From Azospirillum sp. OGB3 (GTDB taxonomy: Bacteria > Pseudomonadota > Alphaproteobacteria > Azospirillales > Azospirillaceae): DNA of 64,000 nt. The translations under genes and the position numbers were made by a program. Where the stretch lies: NCBI RefSeq assembly GCF_014192915.1, contig NZ_JACHYN010000011.1:124001-188000 (forward strand), in the 5' to 3' direction. Below, one piece after another: positions 6,830 through 15,902 of the stretch; positions within the stretch are counted from its first letter, which is position 1; each line of letters opens with the position of its first letter. The notes under the pieces were generated by a model that worked only from the letters and a program-made list of their open reading frames with translations, had not been told where the DNA came from and did no database searches.

Positions 6830-8113
6830 ATGACGGCTTGCGGCCTCGATTTCGGCACGTCCAACACGACGCTCGGCGTGCGGACGGCGTCCGCGGGCGC
6901 CGGCACGGGGGAGGGCGGCTACGGCCTGCTTCCCCTCGACGGCGCGAGGACGACCCTGCCCAGCGCCGTCTTCTTCGATTTTGAGGCCGATGTCGTGACG
7001 GTCGGGCAAGCGGCCGTCGATGCCTACGCGTCGGGCGTCGAGGGGCGTTTGATGCGCTCCATCAAGTCGATGCTGGGCACCGACCTGATCGACGCCGACA
7101 CCGCGCTCCGCAAGGGCCGCATCACCTTCCGCGCGGTCATCGCCACGTTCCTGGCCGCGGTGAAGGAGCGGGCGGAGACCGCGCTCGGCGGCGAACTGAC
7201 CGACGTGGTGCTGGGCCGCCCAGTGCATTTCGTCGACGGCGACCCGGCGGGCGACGCTGCGGCGGAGGAAGTGCTCGGCGAGATCGCCCGCTCCGTCGGT
7301 TTCCGCGGCATCTCCTTTCAGTATGAGCCGATCGCCGCCGCGCTTGACTACGAGCAACAGGTGGAGCGGGAGGAACTGGCCCTGATCGCCGACATCGGCG
7401 GCGGCACGTCGGACTTCTCGATCGTCCGCATCGGGCCGGAGCGGCGCGGGCGGGCCGACCGCAGCGCCGACATCCTGGCCAACGACGGCATCCGCGTCGG
7501 CGGCACCGACTTCGACCGCGACCTGTCGCTGGCGACGGCCATGCCGCTGCTCGGCCATGGCAGCGCCATGAAGCGCCCCGGCCTGCTGGCTCCCAAGCAT
7601 CTGTTCTTCGATCTGGCGACCTGGTCGAAGATCAACTTCCTCTACACCGCCAAGGCGATGGCCGACTTGGAACGCCTGCAGCGCGATTCCGCGACTCCGG
7701 ACCGCATCGAGCGGCTGATCGGCGTGGTCGAGCACCGGCTGGGCCACGCCCTGGCCATGGCGGTGGAGCGCACCAAGATCGCCCTGTCCGACGGGCCGGA
7801 GGCCGGCCTTCTGCTCGACTGGGGCGGCGGCGGCATGACGCGCCCGGTGTCGGTGGATGAGTTGAACGAGGCGACGGCGATCCTGGCCGGCCGCATCGGC
7901 GGGCGGGTGCGGGCCTGTCTGGCCGAGGCCGGCACGCTGCCGGCGGAGATCGACGCGGTGTTCCTGACCGGCGGCTCCACGCTGCTGCCGCAGGTGCGGG
8001 CGGCCATCCTGGCCGAACTGCCCGACGCCCGCGTGGTGGAAGGCAACATCTTCGGCTCGGTCGGCACCGGCCTGACCATCGAGGCGGCGCGGCGTTTCGG
8101 CGGCACCGCCTGA
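6830..8113 (+). CDS. YegD-like Hsp70 family protein (putative chaperone)
   Basis: A 427-residue protein with the Hsp70/actin ATPase fold but no room for a full DnaK substrate-binding domain. Phosphate 1 loop: GLDFGTSNTTLGV (residues 4-16). Middle: VLGRPVHFV and FQYEPIAAALDYE. Phosphate 2: ADIGGGTSDFSIV (about residues 188-200). Adenosine motif: FLTGGSTLLPQVRAA (about 383). The order and spacing match E. coli YegD, an orphan Hsp70 of unclear function. It has its own promoter and a shared terminator, with no J-protein or GrpE nearby. A chaperone activity is family inference. Confidence 0.88.
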   Translation: MTACGLDFGTSNTTLGVRTASAGAGTGEGGYGLLPLDGARTTLPSAVFFDFEADVVTVGQAAVDAYASGVEGRLMRSIKSMLGTDLIDADTALRKGRITFRAVIATFLAAVKERAETALGGELTDVVLGRPVHFVDGDPAGDAAAEEVLGEIARSVGFRGISFQYEPIAAALDYEQQVEREELALIADIGGGTSDFSIVRIGPERRGRADRSADILANDGIRVGGTDFDRDLSLATAMPLLGHGSAMKRPGLLAPKHLFFDLATWSKINFLYTAKAMADLERLQRDSATPDRIERLIGVVEHRLGHALAMAVERTKIALSDGPEAGLLLDWGGGGMTRPVSVDELNEATAILAGRIGGRVRACLAEAGTLPAEIDAVFLTGGSTLLPQVRAAILAELPDARVVEGNIFGSVGTGLTIEAARRFGGTA

Positions 8114-8135
8114 CGCCTGTTCAAAGTCCCGGAAA

Positions 8136-8175
8136 CGAAAAAGCCCACCGACGCTGCCGCCGGTGGGCTTTTTCG
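8136..8175. terminator. Bidirectional terminator between the Hsp70 gene and glnA
   Basis: A 15-base arm, CGAAAAAGCCCACCG (8136-8150), and its exact complement (8161-8175) enclose a 10-base loop. The A5 and T5 ends give a U-tract on either strand, so it can stop both convergent transcripts. Confidence 0.92.
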
Positions 8176-8267
8176 TGCTCTGTTCCACGGTTCGATCCGC
8201 TGGCGGTGCCCGCCGCGCCGCGAGGGCAGGGCGGACACCGGAAACCGGCGGACCGAGGTCCGTTGGA

Positions 8268-9677
8268 TCAGACCGAGTAGTACATCTTGTACTCGATCGG
8301 GTGCGGCATGGTCTCGAAGGCCAGCAGCTCCTCGGTGCGCAGGTCGATGTAGGACTCGATCATGTCCTTCGTGAACACGTCGCCCTTCTGCAGGAAGGCG
8401 CTGTCGGCCTTCAGGCTGTCCAGGGCCTCGCGCAGCGAGCCGCAAACCGTCGGAACCTTGGCCAACTCTTCGGCCGGCAGGTCGTACAGGTTCTTGTCCA
8501 TCGCCTCGCCCGGATGAATCTTGTTCTGGATGCCGTCCAGACCGGCCATCAGCAGGGCGGCGAAGGCCAGGTACGGGTTGGCCGACGGATCCGGGAAGCG
8601 GACCTCGACGCGCTTGCCCTTCGGAGAGGCAACGTACGGGATGCGGCAGGAGGCCGAACGGTTGCGGGCCGAGTAGGCCAGCAGAACCGGAGCCTCATAG
8701 CCCGGGACCAGACGCTTGTAGGAGTTGGTCGTCGGGTTGGTGAAGGCGTTCAGCGCCTTGGCGTGCTTGATGATGCCGCCGATGTAGTACAGCGCCAGCT
8801 CCGACAGGTCGGCGTACTGGTTGCCGGCGAACAGCGGCTGGCCTTCCTTCCAGATCGACTGGTGCATGTGCATGCCCGAGCCGTTGTCGCCGAAGACGGG
8901 CTTCGGCATGAAGGTCGCGGTCTTGCCGTAGGCGTGGGCGACGTTGTGCACGACGTACTTGTAGTACTGCATGTTGTCGCCGGTGCGGACCAGCGTGTCG
9001 AACTTGATGCCCAGCTCATGCTGCGAAGCGGCCACCTCGTGGTGGTGCTTCTCGACCGGCACGCCCATCTCGGCGAGCACGCTCAGCATCTCGGCGCGCA
9101 GGTCCGAGCCGCTGTCGACCGGAGCGACCGGGAAGTAGCCGCCCTTGACGCCCGGGCGGTGGCCCAGGTTGCCGTCCTCATAGTCCTTGTCCGAGGTGTA
9201 CGGGCCTTCCTCCGAGTCGAACTCGTAGGACACCTTGTTCATCTCGACCTTGAACTTGACGTCGTCGAAAACGAAGAACTCGGCTTCCGGGCCGAAGTAG
9301 GCGGTGTCGCCGATGCCGGCCGACGCCATGTACTTCTCGGCGGCCTTCGCGATGCCGCGCGGGCAGCGGGCGTAGGGCTGGCCGGTCGACGGCTCGTACA
9401 CGTCGCAGAGGATGTTCAGCGTCGGCTGGGCCGAGAACGGGTCCATGACGGCGGTGGTCGGGTCGAGCTGGAGGATCATGTCCGACTCGTTGATCGCCTT
9501 CCAGCCGGCGATCGAGGAGCCGTCGAACATGATGCCGTCTTCGAACACGTCCTCGTCGATGGTCGAGACGTGCTGAGCAGTGTGGTGCAGCTTGCCGCGC
9601 GGGTCGGTGAAGCGGAGGTCCACGTACTTGACGTCGTGTTCCTTGATCAGGTCGAAGACCTTGCTGATGTCGGACAT
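8268..9677 (-). CDS. glnA: Glutamine synthetase, type I
   Basis: A 469-residue GSI subunit making glutamine from glutamate, ammonia and ATP, in a dodecamer. Visible family marks: [18 protein letters not shown] (N-terminal), [13 protein letters not shown], the metal-site segments [10 protein letters not shown] and the ATP site [11 protein letters not shown], then [15 protein letters not shown]. The adenylylation site NLYDLPAEE (tyrosine near residue 398) is present, so GlnE control is expected. It follows glnB, the classical Azospirillum and rhizobial order. Start ATG 9677 has a modest AAGAGA Shine-Dalgarno. Confidence 0.98.
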   Translation of the reverse strand: MSDISKVFDLIKEHDVKYVDLRFTDPRGKLHHTAQHVSTIDEDVFEDGIMFDGSSIAGWKAINESDMILQLDPTTAVMDPFSAQPTLNILCDVYEPSTGQPYARCPRGIAKAAEKYMASAGIGDTAYFGPEAEFFVFDDVKFKVEMNKVSYEFDSEEGPYTSDKDYEDGNLGHRPGVKGGYFPVAPVDSGSDLRAEMLSVLAEMGVPVEKHHHEVAASQHELGIKFDTLVRTGDNMQYYKYVVHNVAHAYGKTATFMPKPVFGDNGSGMHMHQSIWKEGQPLFAGNQYADLSELALYYIGGIIKHAKALNAFTNPTTNSYKRLVPGYEAPVLLAYSARNRSASCRIPYVASPKGKRVEVRFPDPSANPYLAFAALLMAGLDGIQNKIHPGEAMDKNLYDLPAEELAKVPTVCGSLREALDSLKADSAFLQKGDVFTKDMIESYIDLRTEELLAFETMPHPIEYKMYYSV

Positions 9678-9758
9678 ATCTCTTTTTCCACGCTTAAGAG
9701 GTTTGGGTCCCGCTGCGTCAAACCGACCAAGGGGCGGGTGACGGCGCTCGCGGCGGAC

Positions 9759-9787
9759 GTTATGTCATGCCTTTCCCGAGCACACAA
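9759..9787 (-). promoter_or_regulatory. glnA: Candidate internal promoter for glnA alone
   Basis: On the minus strand, TTGTGT (9787-9782), a 17-base spacer and CATAAC (9764-9759) lie in the 257-base glnB-glnA gap. Azospirillum brasilense is known to transcribe glnA from its own promoter as well as with glnB; this is a candidate for that signal. The boxes are moderate matches only. Confidence 0.4.
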
Positions 9788-9934
9788 CGTGACAGCACAA
9801 AAAGTCGCGCCCGATGGGGCTTCCGCGCACGGATTGTTCCGCTCGCGGTTGCGACGGTCTGCGTCGGCCGGCCTTGCGTCGGTTGTGGGCGGGGCTGGTT
9901 CATGTCGGCCGGTGGTCGGGTTCTCGGGACGCGA

Positions 9935-10336
<402 letters not shown>

Positions 10337-10340
10337 CTAT

Positions 10341-10360
10341 AAAGCACGTTGCGTGCCAAT
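10341..10360 (-). promoter_or_regulatory. glnB: Sigma54 (-24/-12) promoter of glnB-glnA
   Basis: On the minus strand, TTGGCACGCAACGTGCTTT has GG and GC separated by exactly 10 bases, as RpoN promoters require, and GGCACG is close to consensus. Transcription would start near 10332, about 59 bases before glnB. An imperfect dyad, TGCCACC-AGG-GGCGGCA (10411-10427), lies 50-85 bases upstream and could be an NtrC site. The rest of the gap to the tRNA promoter (about 10430-10558) shows no gene. Confidence 0.75.
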
Positions 10361-10558
10361 CGGAGCGGTTGCGGTCCGGCTGCGTGGGATGCCGGGCCGC
10401 AACACGCCGATGCCACCAGGGGCGGCACGCAACTGCCAACGGATAGGGCGAAGTGAACAATATTTGTGCACACGCTGCAAGCAATCCGCGCAGGCCCGCC
10501 CATTCGGAGGGGGTAGGCCCGGCTTTGTCATATTGCTGAAAGCGATGGAAAATAGAGC

Positions 10559-10587
10559 TTGACCCGACCCGTACCTTGGGGCAAATA
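10559..10587 (+). promoter_or_regulatory. Promoter of the first tRNA-His gene
   Basis: TTGACC (10559-10564), 17 bases, CAAATA (10582-10587). The predicted start is about 10594, only a few bases ahead of the mature tRNA end at 10600, as is usual for tRNA genes. Confidence 0.55.
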
Positions 10588-10594
10588 GGCGACC

Positions 10595-10681
10595 CCGGTG
10601 GCGGTGGTAGCTCAGTTGGTAGAGCTCTCGGTTGTGGTCCGAGCGGTCGTGGGTTCGAGTCCCATCCATCGCCCCAGTCCT
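10595..10681 (+). repeat. 87-bp direct repeat containing tRNA-His (copy 1; copy 2 at 10780-10866)
   Basis: The two tRNA-His genes lie in identical 87-base units, 185 bases apart start to start. Identity stops 5 bases before and 5 bases after the mature tRNA, so the shared sequence is almost exactly the gene. The 98-base spacer between units is unrelated to the upstream flank. Confidence 0.9.
10600..10676 (+). tRNA. tRNA-His (GTG), copy 1
   Basis: A 77-nt cloverleaf. Acceptor GCGGTGG/CCATCGC, an extra 5' G at 10600 opposite C73 (10673), anticodon GTG at 10634-10636 in loop TTGTGGT, T-arm GGGTTCGAGTCCC, encoded CCA at 10674-10676. The G-1:C73 pair is the classical HisRS identity element; many other alphaproteobacteria have lost it. 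Confidence 0.97.
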
Positions 10682-10784
10682 CCTTGACGGTGGATGTGTC
10701 GGTCGCGTGAGCAGTTCACGCCGGCGTTGCATCAGTCGAGGCGGCGGGTCGGGTGTTTGCGGACGAATTGTTTTCGTCTCCGGT

Positions 10785-10861
10785 GGCGGTGGTAGCTCAG
10801 TTGGTAGAGCTCTCGGTTGTGGTCCGAGCGGTCGTGGGTTCGAGTCCCATCCATCGCCCCA
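10785..10861 (+). tRNA. tRNA-His (GTG), copy 2
   Basis: Identical base for base to copy 1, with G-1 at 10785, anticodon GTG at 10819-10821 and CCA at 10859-10861. No strong promoter of its own was seen in the 108-base gap, so it may be cotranscribed with copy 1. Gene nnr starts 130 bases later on the same strand. Confidence 0.97.
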
Positions 10862-10991
10862 GTCCTTCCTTCCAAATCCTGTGCCAAGCTGGGCATTCCT
10901 GACCATTCCCCTTGTGCCCGGCTATGCTGCGGCCATCGCGGTGCTTATTGTGCCGGGTGACGGTGGTGCGGGAGTGCGGTGGGTGGAGGCG

Positions 10992-12458
10992 ATGGACGAA
11001 CTGCTTTCCGTGGCGGAGATGTACCGCGCCGACGCGCTGACCATGGCGGGCGGCGTTCCGGGGCCTGTGCTGATGGAAGCGGCGGGCGCCGCGGTGGTGC
11101 GGGCGGTCTGCGAGCGCTGGGCGCCGCACCCGACCGTCGTGCTGTGCGGTCCGGGCAACAACGGCGGCGACGGCTTCGTCATCGCGCGCCTTCTTCTCGA
11201 GGCGGGCTGGCCGGTGCGGCTGGCCCTGCTGGGATCGCGCTCCGCCCTGCGCGGCGACGCGGCGGTGGCGGCCGGACGCTGGACCGGGCCGGTGGAGGCC
11301 GCCGATCCCTGGCTCCTTGAGGGCAACCCCCTGGTCATCGACGCGCTGTTCGGGGCCGGGCTGACCCGCCCGCTCGACGGCATGGCGAAGGAGGTGGTCG
11401 AGGCGATGGCGGGGCGCACCGTCGTCGCCGTGGACGTGCCGAGCGGCCTGCATGGCGACAGCGGCCACGTGATGGGGGTGGCCCCGCAGGCGGCGCTGAC
11501 CGTCACCTTCTTCCGCCGCAAGCCCGGCCATCTGCTGCTGCCGGGCCGGGTCCTGTGCGGCGAGGTGGTGGTCGCCGACATCGGCATTCCCGACACCGTG
11601 CTCGACGCCATCGCGCCGCGAACCCTGCTCAATGGCCCCGCCCTGTGGCGTCGCCGCTATCCCTGGCCGCAGTTCGACGCCCACAAATACGCGCGGGGGC
11701 ACGCGGTGGTGCTGGGCGGGGCGCGGATGACCGGCGCGGCGCGGCTGTCGGCGCGGGGTGCGTTGCGGACGGGGGCGGGGCTGGTCACGCTGGCCTGTCC
11801 GCCCGACTCGGTGCCGATCTATGCCGCCGGCTCGCCCAGCCTGATCGTGACCGACGTGGCGGATGGCGCCGCCTTCGCGGCGCTGCTGGCGGACCCGCGC
11901 AAGAACGCGGTGCTGCTGGGCCCGGGGGCCGGTGTCGGGGCGGGCACAAGGGACCATGCGCTCGCCGCACTGGGCGTCGGCAAGGCCTGCGTGCTGGACG
12001 CCGACGCGCTGACCAGCTTCGCCGAGTCGCCCGCCGATCTGCTCGACCGGCTGAACGGGCGCTGCCTGCTGACCCCGCACGAGGGCGAGTTCGCGCGGGT
12101 GTTTCCGGATATCGCGGCGCAGGAAGGCGGCAAGCTGACGCGCGCCCGTGCCGCGGCGGAGCGCTGCGGCGCGGTCGTCCTTTTGAAAGGCGCGGACACG
12201 GTGGTCGCGGCGCCGGACGGGCGGGCCGTCGTCAACGCCAACGCTCCGGCCGATCTGGCGACCGCCGGGTCGGGGGACGTGCTGGCGGGCATGGCGCTCG
12301 GGCTGATCGCTCAGGGAATGGACGCGTTCGACGCCGCCTGCGCGGCGGTTTGGCTGCACGGCGAGGCGGCGAACGCCTTCGGACCCGGCCTGATCGCCGA
12401 GGATCTGCCGGACGCGCTGCCGGGAGTGCTGAAGCGGCTCAAGGCGGGAGCGCGCTGA
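10992..12458 (+). CDS. nnr: Bifunctional NAD(P)H-hydrate epimerase/ADP-dependent dehydratase
   Basis: A 488-residue repair enzyme for hydrated NADH and NADPH. The N-terminal YjeF_N epimerase half has LLSVAEMYRADALTMAGG and the nucleotide loop CGPGNNGGDGFVIAR (about residues 53-67). The C-terminal carbohydrate-kinase-like dehydratase half has LLGPGAGVG, a conserved HEGEFARVF, and the ATP/ADP site TAGSGDVLAGMALGLIAQG (about 421-439). Slightly shorter than the 515-residue E. coli protein. Start chosen at ATG 10992 after GTGGAGG; GTG codons at 10974 and 10983 are in-frame alternatives. It follows the tRNA-His pair and precedes the malonyl-CoA decarboxylase gene. Confidence 0.95.
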   Translation: MDELLSVAEMYRADALTMAGGVPGPVLMEAAGAAVVRAVCERWAPHPTVVLCGPGNNGGDGFVIARLLLEAGWPVRLALLGSRSALRGDAAVAAGRWTGPVEAADPWLLEGNPLVIDALFGAGLTRPLDGMAKEVVEAMAGRTVVAVDVPSGLHGDSGHVMGVAPQAALTVTFFRRKPGHLLLPGRVLCGEVVVADIGIPDTVLDAIAPRTLLNGPALWRRRYPWPQFDAHKYARGHAVVLGGARMTGAARLSARGALRTGAGLVTLACPPDSVPIYAAGSPSLIVTDVADGAAFAALLADPRKNAVLLGPGAGVGAGTRDHALAALGVGKACVLDADALTSFAESPADLLDRLNGRCLLTPHEGEFARVFPDIAAQEGGKLTRARAAAERCGAVVLLKGADTVVAAPDGRAVVNANAPADLATAGSGDVLAGMALGLIAQGMDAFDAACAAVWLHGEAANAFGPGLIAEDLPDALPGVLKRLKAGAR

Positions 12459-12563
12459 CCCGATTTCCCCTGGGCATACATACGCCTGGACAGGGGGCTT
12501 ACCCTTAAGGCCGGGCTCAAGCTATGGCTTGCCGAGAGCGCGCCCGCACGCCAGACTCTGGGT

Positions 12564-14129
12564 ATGAGCGAGACGCCCGAGATCAAATCCGCTGAGACCA
12601 AATCCAGCCCGCCCGGCTTGGCCCAGCCCCCCGCCATAGGGGCGGGAACACCGCTGGGCCTGCTCGACCGCACGCTGGACACGCTTCGCGCGGGCTGGCG
12701 CGAGATCGCCGCCTCCGCCCGCGGGGTGGTCGGCGCGGCGCCGCGCGCCAACCTTCCCAAGGAAGACGCGGAGCGGCTGAAGGAGCAGATCGAAGCCTGC
12801 CTGGAGGGCCGCGGCGGCGAGGTGTCGGCGCGGGCGCGGGCGGCGCAGCTCGGCCGCACCTATCTGGCGCTGGACGGGCAGGGGAGGCGCAATTTCCTCA
12901 TGATGCTGGCGCGCGACTTCGACGTCGACCGCGCCGCCGTCGACCAGGCAATGGCGACCTTCCAGACAGCGGGCGACCCGGTGTCGCGCGGCCACGCCGA
13001 GCGCGCCCTGCGCCGTGCGCTGGAGCCGCCGCGGCTGCGGCTGCTGACCCAGTTCAACGGCCTGCCGGAAGGGGTGAAGTTCCTGGTGGACCTGCGCGCC
13101 GAACTGATGGAGATGGCGCGCGGCGAACCACTGCTCCAGGCGCTGGAGGACGATCTCAAGAGCCTGCTGCGCAACTGGTTCGACGTCGGTTTCCTGGAGA
13201 TGCACCGGATCACCTGGGACAGCCCGGCCTCGCTTTTGGAAAAGCTCATCAAGTACGAGGCGGTGCACGAGATCAGCGGCTGGCGGGACCTCAAGGACCG
13301 CCTCGATTCCGACCGCCGCTGCTTCGCCTTCTTCCACCCGCGCATGCCGAACGAGCCGCTGATCTTCGTCGAGGTCGCGCTGGTCCAGGGCATGTCGGAC
13401 AACGTCCAGGCGCTGCTCGACCCCTCCGCGCCGGTCTGCGACCCGAAGAGCGCGGACAGCGCCATCTTCTATTCCATCTCCAACGCCCAGGTGGGGCTGG
13501 CGGGAATCAGCTTCGGCAACTTCCTGATCAAGCGGGTGGTCGACGGGCTGATCGGGGAGTTTCCGAACATCAAGTGCTTCGCCACCCTGTCGCCGATTCC
13601 CGGCTTCCGCCGCTGGCTGGACCGCGAGTTGGCCGAGCGCGGCGATTCGCTGCTCACCCCGTCCGAGGCGGAGCGCATCGCCGAGGCCATGACGGCGCTT
13701 CCGAATGGCGGCGAATCGGACGCTATGGACGATCCGGACGAACGCCCGGTACTCGCCGCCGCCCTGGCTCTGCCCTCCTGGCACACCGACGAGGAACTGC
13801 AGAAGCAGCTTCGCAGCCCGCTGATGCGGCTGTGCGCGCATTACCTCACGACGGCGAGCGCGTCGGACCGCCGCAGCGAACGGGCCGGCGCGGCGCCGGC
13901 GCGGGCGCTCGACCCGGTCGCGCACTTCCACCTCAGCAACGGCGCCCGCATGGAGCGGCTGAACTGGCTGGGCGACCGCTCGGCCAAAGGGGTGCGGCAG
14001 TCCTGCGGGATGATGATCAACTATCGGTACAAGCTGGGCGAAATCGACACCAACCACGAGGCTTATCGGGGGGAGGGCAAGGTCAACGCCTCCTCCGCCA
14101 TCCGGTCCTTGGGAAATGGGGGCGCGTGA
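12564..14129 (+). CDS. Malonyl-CoA decarboxylase
   Basis: A 521-residue MCD. It converts malonyl-CoA to acetyl-CoA and CO2. An all-helical N-terminal domain (to about residue 190) is followed by an acetyltransferase-like catalytic domain with FATLSPIPGFRRWL and the C-terminal core HFHLSNGARMERLNWLGDRS, SCGMMINYRYKLGEI, NHEAYRGEG. The His and Ser/Tyr residues of the MCD active site lie in these segments. No matB or matC malonate genes are adjacent, so it may serve to drain malonyl-CoA rather than a malonate catabolic operon; this is inference. Ends 161 bases before tRNA-Leu. Confidence 0.93.
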   Translation: MSETPEIKSAETKSSPPGLAQPPAIGAGTPLGLLDRTLDTLRAGWREIAASARGVVGAAPRANLPKEDAERLKEQIEACLEGRGGEVSARARAAQLGRTYLALDGQGRRNFLMMLARDFDVDRAAVDQAMATFQTAGDPVSRGHAERALRRALEPPRLRLLTQFNGLPEGVKFLVDLRAELMEMARGEPLLQALEDDLKSLLRNWFDVGFLEMHRITWDSPASLLEKLIKYEAVHEISGWRDLKDRLDSDRRCFAFFHPRMPNEPLIFVEVALVQGMSDNVQALLDPSAPVCDPKSADSAIFYSISNAQVGLAGISFGNFLIKRVVDGLIGEFPNIKCFATLSPIPGFRRWLDRELAERGDSLLTPSEAERIAEAMTALPNGGESDAMDDPDERPVLAAALALPSWHTDEELQKQLRSPLMRLCAHYLTTASASDRRSERAGAAPARALDPVAHFHLSNGARMERLNWLGDRSAKGVRQSCGMMINYRYKLGEIDTNHEAYRGEGKVNASSAIRSLGNGGA

Positions 14130-14290
14130 TGCGGTCCGCCCTTCCGCGCCGCCCCTCCGGGCGCACCCACCAAAGGCGTGCGGAACAGCGCCCATTTTGC
14201 CTGTTTGCGGCGCGAACCCTGTGCTATAGAGCGGACTTCGCCGGCAGTCCGTCGGGTGTTCCGCACCCGTCGCGGGCTGTCTATGCCATT

Positions 14291-14375
14291 GCGGGCGTGG
14301 CGGAACTGGTAGACGCGCCGGATTTAGGTTCCGGTGACTTCGGTCGTGGGGGTTCGAGTCCCTTCGCCCGCACCA
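14291..14375 (+). tRNA. tRNA-Leu (TAG)
   Basis: An 85-nt class II tRNA with a long variable arm. Acceptor GCGGGCG/CGCCCGC, anticodon TAG at 14325-14327 (loop TTTAGGT), T-arm GGGTTCGAGTCCC, discriminator A14372 and encoded CCA. Upstream, TATAGA at 14225-14230 with weak TTTGCG about 15 bases before it is a possible promoter. Confidence 0.96.
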
Positions 14376-14466
14376 TGGCAACAGCTTGGACCGCATGGGA
14401 ACACACGGTCTCGGGCCGCCCGGACGGGCGCCGCCGGGCCGGACAACGAGATAGGCTTTCGTTCCG

Positions 14467-15801
14467 ATGAACATCACCGAGACCAGCGCCGACGGCCTGA
14501 AGCGCGAGTACAAGGTCGTCATTTCCGCCCAGGATATCGAACAGAAGGTGCAGGGCCGGCTCGAAGAGCTGCGCCGGACGGTGCAGCTCCCCGGCTTCCG
14601 TCCGGGCAAGGTGCCGGTTGCCGTGATCAAGCAGCGCTACGGCGGCAGCGTGCTGGCCGAGGCTCTGGAGGATGCGATCGCCGACAGCTCGCGCCAGGCG
14701 CTGAACGAGCGCGGCCTGCGCATCGCCATGCAGCCGAAGATCAACGTCGAGAAGTACGAGGACGGCGGCGACCTGTCCTACACCATGGGCGTCGAGCTTC
14801 TGCCGGACATCGAGCCGGGCGACCTCAGCGGCCTGGAGCTTGAGAAGCCGGTCGCCACGGTCGAGGACTCGGCCGTCGACGAAGCGCTGACCCGTCTGGC
14901 CTCCGCCCATTCGGTGCAGGCCCCGGTCACCGAGGACCGCGCGGCCGAGAAGGGCGACATCGCCGTGATCGACTTCGCCGGTTCGGTCGATGGCGAGGCC
15001 CTGCCGGGCATGGACGGCAAGGACTACCCGCTGGAGCTGGGCGCCAACCAGTTCGTTCCGGGCTTCGAGGACCAGCTGGTCGGCGCCAAGGCCGGCGAGC
15101 ACCGCACGGTGAAGGTCACCTTCCCGGCGGACTACCCGCACGACCGCCTGAAGGGCGCGGACACCGTGTTCGAGGTGGACGTCAAGGAGCTCCGCAAGAA
15201 CGTCCCGGCCGAGGTCAACGACGACCTCGCCAAGGAGTTCGGCATGGAGAGCCTGGAGAAGCTGCGCGAGGCCGTCGGCGACCGCATCAAGAGCGAGTAC
15301 GCCAACGTGTCGCGCCTGCGCGTCAAGCGCCAGCTCCTCGACAAGCTGGCCGAGGCCCACTCCTTCGAGGTCCCGCCGGGCATGGTGGACGTCGAGTTCG
15401 AGGGCATCTGGCAGCGCCTTCAGCAGGAGCTGCAGAACGGCACCGCCGGTGAGGACGCCGGCAAGCCGGAAGAGGAGCTGAAGACCGAGTACCGCGGCAT
15501 CGCCGAGCGCCGCGTGCGCCTGGGTCTGCTGCTGTCGGAGATCGGCCGCCGCAACGACATCCAGGTGACCCAGGACGAGATCAACCGCGCCCTGATCGCG
15601 GAAGCCCGCCGCTTCCCCGGCCAGGAGCGACAGGTGTTCGAGTTCTTCAAGCAGAACCGGGAAGCGCTGGAAAACCTCCGCGCCCCGATCTTCGAGGACA
15701 AGGTCGTCGACTACATCTTGGACCAGGCCAAGGTCAGCGAGAAGCCGGTGTCCGCCGAAGAGCTGATGAAGGACCCCGACGAGGCGGCCGAGGCGGCCTG
15801 A
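14467..15801 (+). CDS. tig: Trigger factor (ribosome-associated chaperone and PPIase)
   Basis: A 444-residue trigger factor. The N-terminal ribosome-binding domain has the signature GFRPGKVPVAVIKQRYG (about residues 43-59). An FKBP-like PPIase domain follows (DRAAEKGDIAVIDFAGSVDG, QFVPGFEDQLVGAKAGE, about 157-245), then a long helical C-terminal chaperone domain ending PVSAEELMKDPDEAAEAA. It acts at the ribosome exit tunnel on nascent chains. It heads the common alphaproteobacterial order tig-clpP-clpX-lon. ATG 14467 lies 91 bases after tRNA-Leu, with only a weak Shine-Dalgarno. Confidence 0.97.
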   Translation: MNITETSADGLKREYKVVISAQDIEQKVQGRLEELRRTVQLPGFRPGKVPVAVIKQRYGGSVLAEALEDAIADSSRQALNERGLRIAMQPKINVEKYEDGGDLSYTMGVELLPDIEPGDLSGLELEKPVATVEDSAVDEALTRLASAHSVQAPVTEDRAAEKGDIAVIDFAGSVDGEALPGMDGKDYPLELGANQFVPGFEDQLVGAKAGEHRTVKVTFPADYPHDRLKGADTVFEVDVKELRKNVPAEVNDDLAKEFGMESLEKLREAVGDRIKSEYANVSRLRVKRQLLDKLAEAHSFEVPPGMVDVEFEGIWQRLQQELQNGTAGEDAGKPEEELKTEYRGIAERRVRLGLLLSEIGRRNDIQVTQDEINRALIAEARRFPGQERQVFEFFKQNREALENLRAPIFEDKVVDYILDQAKVSEKPVSAEELMKDPDEAAEAA

Positions 15802-15815
15802 CGTCAGAAAGGTTG

Positions 15816-15841
15816 AGGGGCGGCCTACCGGTCGCCCCTTT
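15816..15841 (+). terminator. Weak intrinsic terminator after tig
   Basis: A 7-bp stem, AGGGGCG (15816-15822) and CGCCCCT (15833-15839), is followed by only three T. It probably gives partial termination between tig and clpP. Confidence 0.55.
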
Positions 15842-15902
15842 CCATTCCTATATGTAGACTGCTCAGACGACTAACCGAGCTGCGGGAGCAGGGAAGACCA
15901 CC

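Noticed and set aside
4979-8188. A 1069-codon open frame on the minus strand
   Set aside because: It lies antisense to the GNAT, PhzF, MaoC and Hsp70 genes, is full of Arg/His/Gly/Ala typical of GC-rich shadow frames, and has no motif or start signal.
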